Numbered from the stretch's first letter, positions 1 through 5,891 are shown. The stretch: 10,140 bases of DNA from Patescibacteria group bacterium (GCA_028866595.1 JAGWHV010000030.1:1-10140), one strand, 5' to 3'. Notes: generated by a model from the sequence alone, not told the origin. A program made the numbers and translations.

Positions 1-95
1 TGACGGTGGGTATAAGTATCGACATGATGTTTTTATTATTATTGATAGCGAAACTGTATACAAAAAGTGTTCCAAGCGCAACAATTCCTTTTTTG

Positions 96-120
96 ATGAA
101 ACCCGGTAGACTTGTTTCAT
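96..120 (+). repeat. Inverted repeat abutting the rsmE start codon
   Basis: A perfect 7-base inverted repeat, ATGAAAC (96-102) and GTTTCAT (114-120), with an 11-base loop, ends directly before the ATG of rsmE. In the mRNA this stem would sit where the ribosome binds. It could be a weak translational control element or chance. The rest of 1-95 is AT-rich and shows no gene or convincing promoter. Confidence 0.35.
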
Positions 121-819
121 ATGAGATTACATCGTTTTTTTACCTCGAGCCCTATACATGAAGGAGAGATCAATACCTTCCCTGATCCCCAGATCGCGCA
201 CCAACTACGCAGAGTATTTCGGTTGCATCAAGGCGACAACGCTGTCTTTTTTGACGGCTCGGGTTTTGATTATGTTTCTGAACTCACTTCGCTCACGGAC
301 AATACGTTTTCGTTTCGCGTCCTTGAGAAGATTGTCATCAAGCGCAGGGCGAAGAGAGATGTCTTTATCGCACTGTCTCTTATCAAAAAGGACAATTTCG
401 AATTGGTCGTTCAGAAATGCGTGGAGCTCGGGGCGGCTGGCTTTATCCCGCTCTTGTCTGATAGAAGCGAGAAGAAAGGATTCAATCGCTCGCGTATCGA
501 GAAGATCGTGATCGAAGCATGCGAGCAATCTGGCAGGGGGGACATCCCGGACATAAGCGAGCTGGTGACATTTGATGAATTCATTCAAGGCGAGACAAGA
601 AAGATAATAGCGTTCAATACAACAGGAGAGACTTTCTCAACAGAGAATGTGTCTGACGCTGATCCGGTCGTCGCCTGTATTGGACCAGAAGGGGGATGGA
701 CAGACGAAGAAATAGACACACTAAGAAAAAAAGGAGCGATAGTCGCCAGACTGGACGCCCCTGTTCTCCGTGCCGAAACTGCGGCGATCGCCGCTGCGAC
801 GCTATTTTTGCTTCTCTAG
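121..819 (+). CDS. rsmE: 16S rRNA (uracil1498-N3)-methyltransferase RsmE
   Basis: RsmE uses S-adenosylmethionine to methylate N3 of U1498 in helix 44 of 16S rRNA in the assembled 30S subunit. The product is 232 aa, close to the family norm of about 240. The N-terminal part (about 1-75) fits the PUA-like RNA-binding domain and begins MRLHRFF, as family members do. The SPOUT knot domain follows. Visible family blocks are KKDNFELVVQKCVELGA (89-105), EACEQSGR (132-139), the SAM-binding loop IGPEGGWTDEEI (187-198) and the C-terminal VLRAETAA (215-222). An in-frame TTG three codons upstream (112) was rejected because homologues begin at the MRLHRFF block. No Shine-Dalgarno is visible. The last 18 bases overlap the end of tig on the other strand. 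Identification is firm from the motifs; the start is fairly sure. Confidence 0.93.
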   Translation: MRLHRFFTSSPIHEGEINTFPDPQIAHQLRRVFRLHQGDNAVFFDGSGFDYVSELTSLTDNTFSFRVLEKIVIKRRAKRDVFIALSLIKKDNFELVVQKCVELGAAGFIPLLSDRSEKKGFNRSRIEKIVIEACEQSGRGDIPDISELVTFDEFIQGETRKIIAFNTTGETFSTENVSDADPVVACIGPEGGWTDEEIDTLRKKGAIVARLDAPVLRAETAAIAAATLFLLL

Positions 820-1842
820 GAATTCGAACACCGCCTGATTTAAAAGGACGCTCTCGAAGTACGCGCGAGCTCGTTCAGGGTCGATGTCCTTGTGGTGTTC
901 GCGGATGTGAGCGAGCTCTTCGTCGACACGCTTCTTGTCCGCCGAGAGACTTTCGGCGCGGGCGATGTGAGCAAGGATGAGGTCGAGCTTCACACGTTTC
1001 TCCGCATCAGGGCGCCATTCTTTCTTGAGGTCGTCGACTGTTTTGCCCAAGTGCTTGATATAGTCGTCGAACTTGAGGCCCATGCGCTCGATGTCGTGCT
1101 TCATCTGGTCGGACATGCGAGCGAGCTCCGTTTCAATAAGGACGGCCGGAATGGAGACCTTGAGATCTTTTGTAAGCGTCTCGATAAGGGAGAGGCGCTT
1201 CTTCTCGAAGGCGCGCTGCTCTTTCTCCGCCCGGAGATTACTCCGGAGCTTGTCCTTAAAATCGGCGATGTCTTTAAACTCCCCCCATGTCTTGACGAGC
1301 TCGTCGGTGAGTTCGAGAGGCGCGGCGGTTTTCTCATCTTTCTTTCCTGCTGCCGAGCGCGAGAAATTGTTTTTGACCTCCTCGATCGCTTTTTCGAGGT
1401 CGGCATCGGTGACCTCGCTTGTCTCCGGCTTCTTTGCATTCTCGCTCGCCGCAATCTTTTTATAGTCGAGATCCTTTATCTCTGGCACGACTGCTGTCGT
1501 TATCGTGAAAGCGAGCGGGTTGCCCGCGGCGATCTTGGTGATGGAGACTTTCGGATAGCCTATGGCGTCGACTTTTTCTGCCGCGAGAATGTGAGCATAG
1601 GCGTGAGATATGGCATGCTCGGCGGCCTCGTAAAGGAGCGCGGCCTCGCCGATCTTCTCGCGCACGAGCTTTTCGGGCGCGGCGCCTTTACGGAAACCGG
1701 GGATCTCGATATTTTTGCGGATCTCAATAAGCGTGGTTTCAATCACCTCATCGAATTCGGCTGCCGGCACCTCGCTTTTGATCTCGACTTCCCCCGAATC
1801 GAGTTTTTTCAGGCTCGCTTTGTATGAATGATGGTCTGCCAT
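802..1842 (-). CDS. tig: Trigger factor lacking the PPIase domain
   Basis: Trigger factor is the ribosome-bound chaperone that shields nascent chains at the exit tunnel near uL23. The 346-aa product keeps the N-terminal ribosome-binding domain (about 1-120) with the signature PGFRKGAAP (48-56), and the helical C-terminal chaperone domain (about 178-346, from LELTDELVKTWGEF through VSIPAVLIETEL to the end). The FKBP-type PPIase domain that normally lies between them is absent: after the helix ending near residue 160 there is only a short Lys/Ala linker (about 161-176) before the C-terminal domain. This explains a length well below the usual 430 or so. Both remaining domains are intact and in frame, so this looks like a compact form, not a broken gene. 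It appears to be transcribed alone from a promoter just upstream and converges on rsmE. No Shine-Dalgarno precedes the ATG. Confidence 0.92.
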   Translation of the reverse strand: MADHHSYKASLKKLDSGEVEIKSEVPAAEFDEVIETTLIEIRKNIEIPGFRKGAAPEKLVREKIGEAALLYEAAEHAISHAYAHILAAEKVDAIGYPKVSITKIAAGNPLAFTITTAVVPEIKDLDYKKIAASENAKKPETSEVTDADLEKAIEEVKNNFSRSAAGKKDEKTAAPLELTDELVKTWGEFKDIADFKDKLRSNLRAEKEQRAFEKKRLSLIETLTKDLKVSIPAVLIETELARMSDQMKHDIERMGLKFDDYIKHLGKTVDDLKKEWRPDAEKRVKLDLILAHIARAESLSADKKRVDEELAHIREHHKDIDPERARAYFESVLLNQAVFEFLEKQK

Positions 1843-1869
1843 ATATCTATATATTTATGTAGTGTTCGC

Positions 1870-1899
1870 AGTCTATCGGCAAAGAGTTTTTTTGTCCAA
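1870..1899 (-). promoter_or_regulatory. Candidate sigma-70-type promoter for tig
   Basis: On the minus strand TTGGAC (1894-1899) is followed, after an 18-base spacer, by TAGACT (1870-1875). Transcription would begin near 1863, giving a leader of about 20 AT-rich bases before the tig ATG. It lies immediately past the hairpin that ends the preceding unit. The -10 match is only fair. Confidence 0.4.
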
Positions 1900-1901
1900 C
1901 G

Positions 1902-1923
1902 AAAGCCGCCCGGAGGCGGCTTT
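1902..1923 (-). terminator. Stem-loop terminator after the 78-aa gene
   Basis: A perfect 9-bp stem, AAAGCCGCC with GGCGGCTTT around a 4-base loop, starts 13 bases past the stop of the 78-aa gene. The U-run is only the three Us that close the stem, followed by CGTT, so it is a short-tailed intrinsic terminator at best. The stem is symmetrical, but only minus-strand genes flank it. Confidence 0.6.
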
Positions 1924-1935
1924 CTCCCGAAGATG

Positions 1936-2172
1936 TCACTGACCGAGGCCGTTCAGATTCGACAGGTCGGGCCCTGGGTCCGTGGCTTTCAGGTCCTTTT
2001 CAAGCGAGCTCACATCGTCAGAAGGGGACACAGGGGCAATGCCCGCCGCTGGAGTTTTCGCTGTCGGTGACCCGGGAAGGTGTTCGATATTCCAGAAATA
2101 GATGAATGTCCCGATAAGGATGACTATGACGCCGATAAGGATCCAAAATCCGATGAGCCGTGTTCGTTTCAT
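1936..2172 (-). CDS. Small single-pass membrane protein, function unknown
   Basis: I do not recognise a named family. The 78-aa product has a basic start (MKRTR), one strong transmembrane segment (about 7-26, rich in Ile, Leu, Val and Phe) and a hydrophilic, proline-containing tail (27-78) that would lie outside the membrane. The tail ends in an acidic stretch, SSLEKDLKATDPGPDLSNL (55-73), followed by NGLGQ. From memory, short Asp/Leu-rich tails like this are frequent in small Parcubacteria membrane proteins (unverified). The start lies 13 bases after the stop of the 181-aa gene, so the two are probably co-transcribed, and a hairpin terminator follows. The conserved-looking frame and position support a real gene; no function can be assigned. 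Confidence 0.7.
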   Translation of the reverse strand: MKRTRLIGFWILIGVIVILIGTFIYFWNIEHLPGSPTAKTPAAGIAPVSPSDDVSSLEKDLKATDPGPDLSNLNGLGQ

Positions 2173-2185
2173 GGTGTATGAGTAC

Positions 2186-2731
2186 TTATTGTTCCAACGA
2201 TTTCATGTCGACAACGACCTTCACAAGACCGCGCTGCACGGCGTCTATCGACTCTTGTGCATCCTTAACGGCGGTGCGGAGAGCGAATACGGCCTCGAAT
2301 GGAGACGATGTGGCCGCCTCTAGGATGCCGACCTGGTATGTCTTGAATTGAGCATCTGTCACAAGTGGCGCGACCAGGTCAAGGTCGGCTCGGGCCGAGG
2401 CCGTGTCTGCTCCATCTTGGTCGAGCTTTGCCAAGCGGCTCTCGATTTTGCTCTGTATGTCGGCGAGCCGCTGCATCTCGAGATTCAGATGAACTTCCGC
2501 GTATTTCGCGGTCGATCCTATACGAGTCATCGCCTGGTCGTAGGCAATCATCTCCGTAGATGAGGCCCGGTGTTCCTGGAGGGCGATCTTCCGCGCCTCT
2601 ATTTCTGCCATGAGGGTCTGCTGTTGAGGCGTCTCGGCGCGTACGGTCATGGCGCCGATGGCGCCCACAAGCGCTATGGCCAGGACAAGGCTAAAAATAA
2701 TGCTTTTCTTCATTGTTTTGATTAAGCGCAT
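2186..2731 (-). CDS. Exported helical/coiled-coil protein, function unknown
   Basis: No named family is recognised. The 181-aa product starts with a basic segment and a hydrophobic core typical of a signal peptide (about 8-32), with a plausible signal peptidase site after TVRA (29-32). The mature part is almost entirely predicted helix, rich in Ala, Glu, Gln, Lys and Leu. It includes a run with coiled-coil character around LEMQRLADIQSKIESRLAKL (84-103). It has no cysteine and no second membrane span, so it is probably a secreted or loosely envelope-attached protein. An alternative ATG at 2713 would give a classic MKKSIIF signal peptide; neither start has a Shine-Dalgarno. A consensus TATAAT lies about 20 bases before the transcription start implied for the longer form. 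Downstream comes the 78-aa membrane protein, a likely partner in the same unit. Confidence 0.75.
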   Translation of the reverse strand: MRLIKTMKKSIIFSLVLAIALVGAIGAMTVRAETPQQQTLMAEIEARKIALQEHRASSTEMIAYDQAMTRIGSTAKYAEVHLNLEMQRLADIQSKIESRLAKLDQDGADTASARADLDLVAPLVTDAQFKTYQVGILEAATSSPFEAVFALRTAVKDAQESIDAVQRGLVKVVVDMKSLEQ

Positions 2732-2757
2732 CGGGGGGAATAGAAGTGCGCCTTCGC

Positions 2758-2786
2758 ATTATACCGCCGGAACCGGAAAACAGAAA
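2758..2786 (-). promoter_or_regulatory. Candidate promoter for the 181-aa/78-aa unit
   Basis: A perfect -10 box TATAAT (minus strand, 2758-2763) is positioned to start transcription near 2751, about 20 bases before the ATG at 2731. The -35 region at 17-base spacing, TTTCTG (2781-2786), is poor and coincides with the U-tract of the preceding terminator. Confidence 0.5.
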
Positions 2787-2816
2787 AACCACCCCTCGAG
2801 CGTCCCAAGAAGCGGT
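2777..2816 (-). terminator. Intrinsic terminator after ppa
   Basis: On the minus strand ACCGCTTCTTGGG can pair with CTCGAGGGGTGGT across a 3-base ACG loop (2788-2816). This gives 13 pairs, of which five are G-U wobbles. The stem is followed at once by TTTT, C, TG and TTTT (2777-2787). It starts 18 bases after the ppa stop. The wobble-rich stem is easy to miss in a DNA palindrome search, but the position and T-tract fit a terminator. Confidence 0.55.
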
Positions 2817-2833
2817 CTTTCTTCGTCTTTTGG

Positions 2834-3379
2834 TTAATTTCTCTTTCCTTTTGCGGGTAGGTGATGAGCCTCTTTGTAAAGCTCGATGCCCTCTTTGAAA
2901 GCAGCCACGGCAGCGGCTTTATTTCGGAAGTCTTTTACGATGACTTCTTTGTCCTGGAGCTTCTTGTACGTCGAGTAAAAATGCTCAATTTCGCGGAGCG
3001 TGTGAGGATTGAGGTCCTTGAGGTCGTTCACGTCATTCCAGCGCGGATCATCGCACGGTACGGCGATGATCTTGTCGTCGGCGTCACCGGAGTCGATCAT
3101 ATGGAGAAGTGCTATCGGTCGTACGCGGGCGAGCACGCCGGGAAAGAGCGGATGAGTCGTGAGGAGGACGACATCGAGCGGGTCCTTGTCATGCCAGAGG
3201 GTCTGCGGCACAAAGCCGTAGTCATAAGGGAAGTCCTGGGCCGTATGCGAGACGCGATCGAGGGCGATAAGGCCGGTTTTTTTGTCGATTTCGTACTTGT
3301 TCTTCGAGCCTTTATTTATCTCAATGATAACGTTAATCCTATCCTCCGTGCCCGGAGGGATATCGTGAAGGATATTCAT
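2834..3379 (-). CDS. ppa: Inorganic pyrophosphatase (family I)
   Basis: This cytoplasmic enzyme hydrolyses pyrophosphate to two phosphates and pulls nucleic-acid synthesis, aminoacylation and other PPi-releasing reactions forward. The 181-aa length matches bacterial family I enzymes (about 175 in E. coli). The Mg2+-binding signature is clear: DKDPLD (64-69) with the three aspartates D64, D66 and D69. Other active-site blocks are present: NKYEID (27-32), PYDYGFVPQT (51-60), and IDSGDADDKIIAV (95-107) with further metal and phosphate ligands, then HFYSTYK (133-139). It starts 6 bases after the nusA stop, which suggests co-transcription with nusA, and a terminator candidate follows. No Shine-Dalgarno is visible. 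Assignment is secure. Confidence 0.96.
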   Translation of the reverse strand: MNILHDIPPGTEDRINVIIEINKGSKNKYEIDKKTGLIALDRVSHTAQDFPYDYGFVPQTLWHDKDPLDVVLLTTHPLFPGVLARVRPIALLHMIDSGDADDKIIAVPCDDPRWNDVNDLKDLNPHTLREIEHFYSTYKKLQDKEVIVKDFRNKAAAVAAFKEGIELYKEAHHLPAKGKRN

Positions 3380-3385
3380 GGGTAT

Positions 3386-4522
3386 TTATTCGGTTACTTC
3401 GGTAGCCTGATTCTCTGCGCCGCCGATAGGGCGGATGTCGATCTTCCAACCGGTGAGTTTAGCGGCGAGGCGGACATTTTGGCCGCCTTTGCCGATGGCG
3501 AGGGACTGCTGATCCTCGGCGACCTCGACGGTCGCTGTTTTTGCTGTCTCATCAAGGGTGATATTCGCGATCTTGGCGGGGGAGAGAGCGTCCTCGATGA
3601 ACTTTTTCTGGTCGGCCGACCACTCGATGATGTCGATCTTCTCGCCGCCGAGCTCGGAGGTGACGGTTGAGACGCGGACGCCGCGCTGGCCAACCAAAGA
3701 GCCGATCGGGTCGATGTGGGCATCATTCGAGGTGACCGCTATCTTGGAGCGCGAGCCGGCTTCGCGGGCGATAGCCTTGATTTCGACGGTTTTGTTAGCG
3801 ATCTCGGGGGCTTCGATCTCGAAGAGCTTTTCAAGGAAGCGGGGATGCGAGCGCGAGAGCTTGAGGAAGACGCCGCGAGGGGACTCTTCGACGCGGAAGA
3901 GATAGGCGCGGATGCGCTCGCCCTGCTTGTAATGCTCGGAGCGGATCTGCTCCTCGAATGGCAAGACGCCCATGGCTCGGCCCATGTCGACGAATATCGT
4001 GCCGCGCTCGATGCGCTGAACGGTGCCGGAGACGATGTCGCCCTCGCGTTTGCCATATTCGCCGAGGACGGAGACTTTTTCGGCCTCGCGGATCTTCTGT
4101 ATGATGACCTGCTTCGCGGTCTGGGCAGCGATGCGACCGAAATCGTCTTTTGACTCAAGAGGGAAGAGCATCTCTTCTCCGACCTCTACATTCTTTTTTA
4201 TAAGACGAGCTTCATCGAGCCAGATGTGGTGCTCTGGGTTATAGCGGACGCGCTCGTCTTCGGGCGGAAGCTCGGGCATCTCCTCTTCCTCGGGGATGTC
4301 GATGACTTTGCTGTCATCGACGGCGATCTTGACTTGGAAGAATTCGGTCGCGCCTGTATTCACATCGAAGGTCGCGCGGACGATCTGGCCGCGCTTGCCG
4401 TACTCTCTCTTGTATGCGGTCGCGAGAGCCATCTCGATGGCCTCGATTATCTTTTCTCGCGGTATGCCGCGCTCCTCCTCGAGTTGGCCGAGGACGGAAT
4501 GGATGACTTTAAGGTCGAACAT
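3386..4522 (-). CDS. nusA: Transcription termination/antitermination factor NusA
   Basis: NusA binds RNA polymerase near the RNA exit channel and modulates pausing, termination and antitermination. The 378-aa product has the RNAP-binding N-domain (about 1-150, with PREKIIEAIEMALATAYK at 21-38 and AAQTAKQVIIQKIREAEK at 132-149). An S1 domain (about 160-224) follows, then KH1 (about 230-310, GXXG loop GQRG at 278-281) and KH2 (about 315-365, loop GKGG at 344-347). It ends soon after KH2, so it lacks the two acidic repeats of the 495-aa E. coli protein; many bacteria have this short form. An acidic and proline-rich stretch at about 77-103 makes the N-domain longer than in E. coli. Its own promoter and leader hairpin lie upstream, and ppa follows after 6 bases. 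No clear Shine-Dalgarno is present. Confidence 0.96.
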   Translation of the reverse strand: MFDLKVIHSVLGQLEEERGIPREKIIEAIEMALATAYKREYGKRGQIVRATFDVNTGATEFFQVKIAVDDSKVIDIPEEEEMPELPPEDERVRYNPEHHIWLDEARLIKKNVEVGEEMLFPLESKDDFGRIAAQTAKQVIIQKIREAEKVSVLGEYGKREGDIVSGTVQRIERGTIFVDMGRAMGVLPFEEQIRSEHYKQGERIRAYLFRVEESPRGVFLKLSRSHPRFLEKLFEIEAPEIANKTVEIKAIAREAGSRSKIAVTSNDAHIDPIGSLVGQRGVRVSTVTSELGGEKIDIIEWSADQKKFIEDALSPAKIANITLDETAKTATVEVAEDQQSLAIGKGGQNVRLAAKLTGWKIDIRPIGGAENQATEVTE

Positions 4523-4543
4523 GGTGTTTCTTTAATAAAACGA

Positions 4544-4562
4544 GTCCGCCCGGCGGGCGAAC
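4544..4562 (-). promoter_or_regulatory. Stem-loop in the nusA leader
   Basis: In the predicted nusA leader RNA, GUUCGCCC pairs with GGGCGGAC (8 pairs including one G-U) around a GCC loop. It is followed after three bases by UUUUAUU. The shape resembles a short attenuator ahead of the start codon, or a stabilising 5' stem. NusA is itself a termination factor, so feedback control is conceivable but unproven. Confidence 0.45.
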
Positions 4563-4579
4563 TTGTCACTGACTCCAAT

Positions 4580-4608
4580 ATAGTATTGCTGAACGCTATT
4601 TTTGTCAA
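4580..4608 (-). promoter_or_regulatory. Sigma-70-type promoter for nusA-ppa
   Basis: A perfect -35 TTGACA (4603-4608) is separated by 17 bases from the -10 TACTAT (4580-4585) on the minus strand. Transcription would start near 4573, leaving a leader of about 50 bases that contains the stem-loop at 4544-4562. It lies just past the terminator of the 331-aa gene. Confidence 0.75.
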
Positions 4609-4631
4609 ATGATACATAAAAGGCGGCAAGT

Positions 4632-4662
4632 AAAAAGCCCGCGCCACAAAGTGGTCGCGGGC
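4632..4662 (-). terminator. Intrinsic terminator after the 331-aa gene
   Basis: On the minus strand GCCCGCG pairs with CGCGGGC, extended by CCAC/GTGG with one bulged base and a 3-base loop (4637-4662). The stem is followed directly by TTTTT (4632-4636). It begins 21 bases after the stop codon at 4684-4686. This is the strongest terminator in the window and isolates the 331-aa gene from nusA. Confidence 0.88.
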
Positions 4663-4683
4663 CTTGTAAGCCGGCGCGGGTCG

Positions 4684-5679
4684 TTACTGTCCGACCGAGG
4701 GCGGCAGAGGTGCCGATGCGTCATAGATCTCGCCAAGGACGGCGTCGGCGTAATCGGCCGACGCATTCTTTGACCTGATCTGGAGCGTGTAGGCTCCAGG
4801 AGGCAGGGTGAGCTCGATGGCCGCGTCCTTTGACGCTGGATCGAGAGCGAACGCTCCGAGCGCCGCACCGTACGCCTTGACGAGGTTCGACGTCGGGCCG
4901 TTAGCCCAATCGTCGTCTGTCACCTCGCCGGGTTCCAGGGTGGAGTTGAGTTTCCACACAAACCACCCCTTGCCGTCGGGTACCAGAGCGTATGTATTGC
5001 CCTGATACTCCTCGAACAATGTGATGGTTGTGTCGCTCGCCGCGCCAGGCACGCCGAACTGGGTGAGGGACGGGCCGATGCCTCGGATGAGGACCGGGAG
5101 CGGCGCATTGCCGATCACGAACCCCATCGTGAACACAGCCGCGCCGGGACCTGTCGGTCCCCGCATGCTCAAGTTCGCCAGTCCCGCAGACGTGTGCGGC
5201 GAGGTCACGTTGCTCACGCTATAGACTTCGAGAAGTCCGATGCCATCGACTCCCGCTCCCGGCGTGAACTGGGCGGTGTAAGTCCCGTTTGTGAAGGACT
5301 TGAGCATCGCCGCATCATCCAGGCCCTTAGTGAACCCGAATGCGCCAACGGTCGATGCGGCAGCCGCGAGGCTGTTTGCATCTGTCGACCAATCGGCGTT
5401 CGCATCGAGTACCGTTTGACCCTGGTAGAGGGTCAAGAGCGAGTTCTGAATCGCCCCGGGTACTCCGAACTGCGCGAGGGACGGTCCCATCGCCCGGATG
5501 AGGAGCTGCTGGGTGCTGGCACCCAGCCCGCTCACCGATATGCCCACAATGGGCACGTTTGTCCCGCTCGTGACCTTACAGCGGAGCGAAGCGTTCATTA
5601 ACAAGCCGACATCGGCGTAAGCGGCGTTTGCAAGAACAAACCCCGCGATTCCTAGCAGAATGCGCAGAAGCGCTTTCAT
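4684..5679 (-). CDS. Secreted tandem-repeat protein of a Verrucomicrobia-type family
   Basis: The 331-aa product has a clean signal peptide (1-22, MKALLRILL... ending ANAAYA, cleavage before D23). Two related beta-rich repeats of about 130-155 aa follow (about 28-155 and 167-321). Each contains the block IR-x-(M/I)-GPSL-x-QFGVPGA (61-75 and 198-212) and later a VGAF/LGAF ... KGLDDAA/SKDAA ... G-x-YT segment that ends in LEVYS or GEIYD. From memory, such repeats (LIRAVGPSL, GAF, GAYTAQV) are abundant in exported proteins of Verrucomicrobia; their function is unknown and no catalytic residues are evident. The start was chosen at 5679 over an upstream ATG at 5748 because it gives the signal peptide and has GAAAGG five bases before it. 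The gene has its own strong promoter and terminator. It may be an import from another phylum. Confidence 0.82.
   Translation of the reverse strand: MKALLRILLGIAGFVLANAAYADVGLLMNASLRCKVTSGTNVPIVGISVSGLGASTQQLLIRAMGPSLAQFGVPGAIQNSLLTLYQGQTVLDANADWSTDANSLAAAASTVGAFGFTKGLDDAAMLKSFTNGTYTAQFTPGAGVDGIGLLEVYSVSNVTSPHTSAGLANLSMRGPTGPGAAVFTMGFVIGNAPLPVLIRGIGPSLTQFGVPGAASDTTITLFEEYQGNTYALVPDGKGWFVWKLNSTLEPGEVTDDDWANGPTSNLVKAYGAALGAFALDPASKDAAIELTLPPGAYTLQIRSKNASADYADAVLGEIYDASAPLPPSVGQ
5054..5504 (-). repeat. DNA-level copies inside the two-repeat gene
   Basis: The segments at 5054-5093 and 5465-5504 align without gaps and match at 33 of 40 positions by eye. They encode the shared GPSL-x-QFGVPG block of the two protein repeats. 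Such nucleotide similarity points to internal duplication or strong constraint. Confidence 0.7.
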
Positions 5680-5684
5680 TTTTG

Positions 5685-5690
5685 CCTTTC
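5685..5690 (-). promoter_or_regulatory. Shine-Dalgarno of the 331-aa gene
   Basis: GAAAGG lies five bases before the ATG at 5679 and decides that start over the in-frame ATG at 5748. No other gene in the window has a comparable site. Confidence 0.65.
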
Positions 5691-5793
5691 GTTTTTTGGT
5701 TTGTTCCTGGCGGCGGGATGCCGATCGGAAATTGGAAAGAAGCTCCATGATCCATTACGAACTCGCAAGGTTTCAAAGAGCTTTGACCATATA

Positions 5794-5823
5794 ATTGTAC
5801 TACAAGTCAAGTACGTTTGTCAA
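5794..5823 (-). promoter_or_regulatory. Sigma-70-type promoter for the 331-aa gene
   Basis: A perfect -35 TTGACA (5818-5823) and a -10 TACAAT (5794-5799), 18 bases apart, read on the minus strand. The expected transcription start near 5787 gives a leader of roughly 110 bases before the ATG at 5679. The -35 box and spacer overlap the GTCAAGTAC direct repeats. Confidence 0.7.
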
Positions 5824-5827
5824 GTAC
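5806..5827. repeat. Direct repeat GTCAAGTAC, possible operator
   Basis: GTCAAGTAC occurs at 5806-5814 and again at 5819-5827, a 13-base period, and overlaps the -35 box and spacer of the minus promoter. GTAC also occurs at 5797, 5861 and 5878. This could be a regulator-binding site shared by the two divergent units. Confidence 0.45.
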
Positions 5828-5832
5828 TTTTT

Positions 5833-5861
5833 TTGGGTCTTATTCAGCTTTTTCTTATAAG
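5833..5861 (+). promoter_or_regulatory. Candidate promoter for the 1152-aa gene and dsbA-like gene
   Basis: TTGGGT (5833-5838) and TATAAG (5856-5861) with a 17-base spacer point to a start near 5868, about 24 bases before the ATG. An alternative -10, TACAAT (5879-5884), would start transcription at about 5891 and make the message leaderless, but it lacks a -35. Both are plausible; neither is strong. Confidence 0.45.
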
Positions 5862-5891
5862 TACGGCCCTTTTCGGTGTACAATTCATAGT

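Noticed and set aside
1..25. Possible start of a minus-strand gene reading MSILIPTV from an ATG at 25.
   Set aside because: Only eight codons are inside the window and no promoter or ribosome site is convincing, so it cannot be supported.
785..792. GCGATCGC resembling the cyanobacterial HIP1 repeat.
   Set aside because: It is a single occurrence within a codon run for Ala/Ile, and nothing else in the window suggests a cyanobacterium.
892..1827. Long plus-strand reading frame (311 codons) opposite tig.
   Set aside because: It is antisense to a protein with clear trigger-factor motifs, and its translation shows no recognisable domain; GC-rich codons commonly leave such shadows.
2861..3670. 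Plus-strand frame of 269 codons across ppa and the end of nusA.
   Set aside because: It is antisense to two secure enzyme/factor genes and has no start signal or family resemblance.
5680..5748. Longer N-terminus for the 331-aa protein from the ATG at 5748.
   Set aside because: It adds 23 charged residues ahead of a clean signal peptide, while the inner ATG has a Shine-Dalgarno.
5817..5891. Longer N-terminus for the 1152-aa protein from a TTG at 5817.
   Set aside because: It would place coding sequence over the promoter boxes and precede the signal peptide with an unrelated 25 residues.
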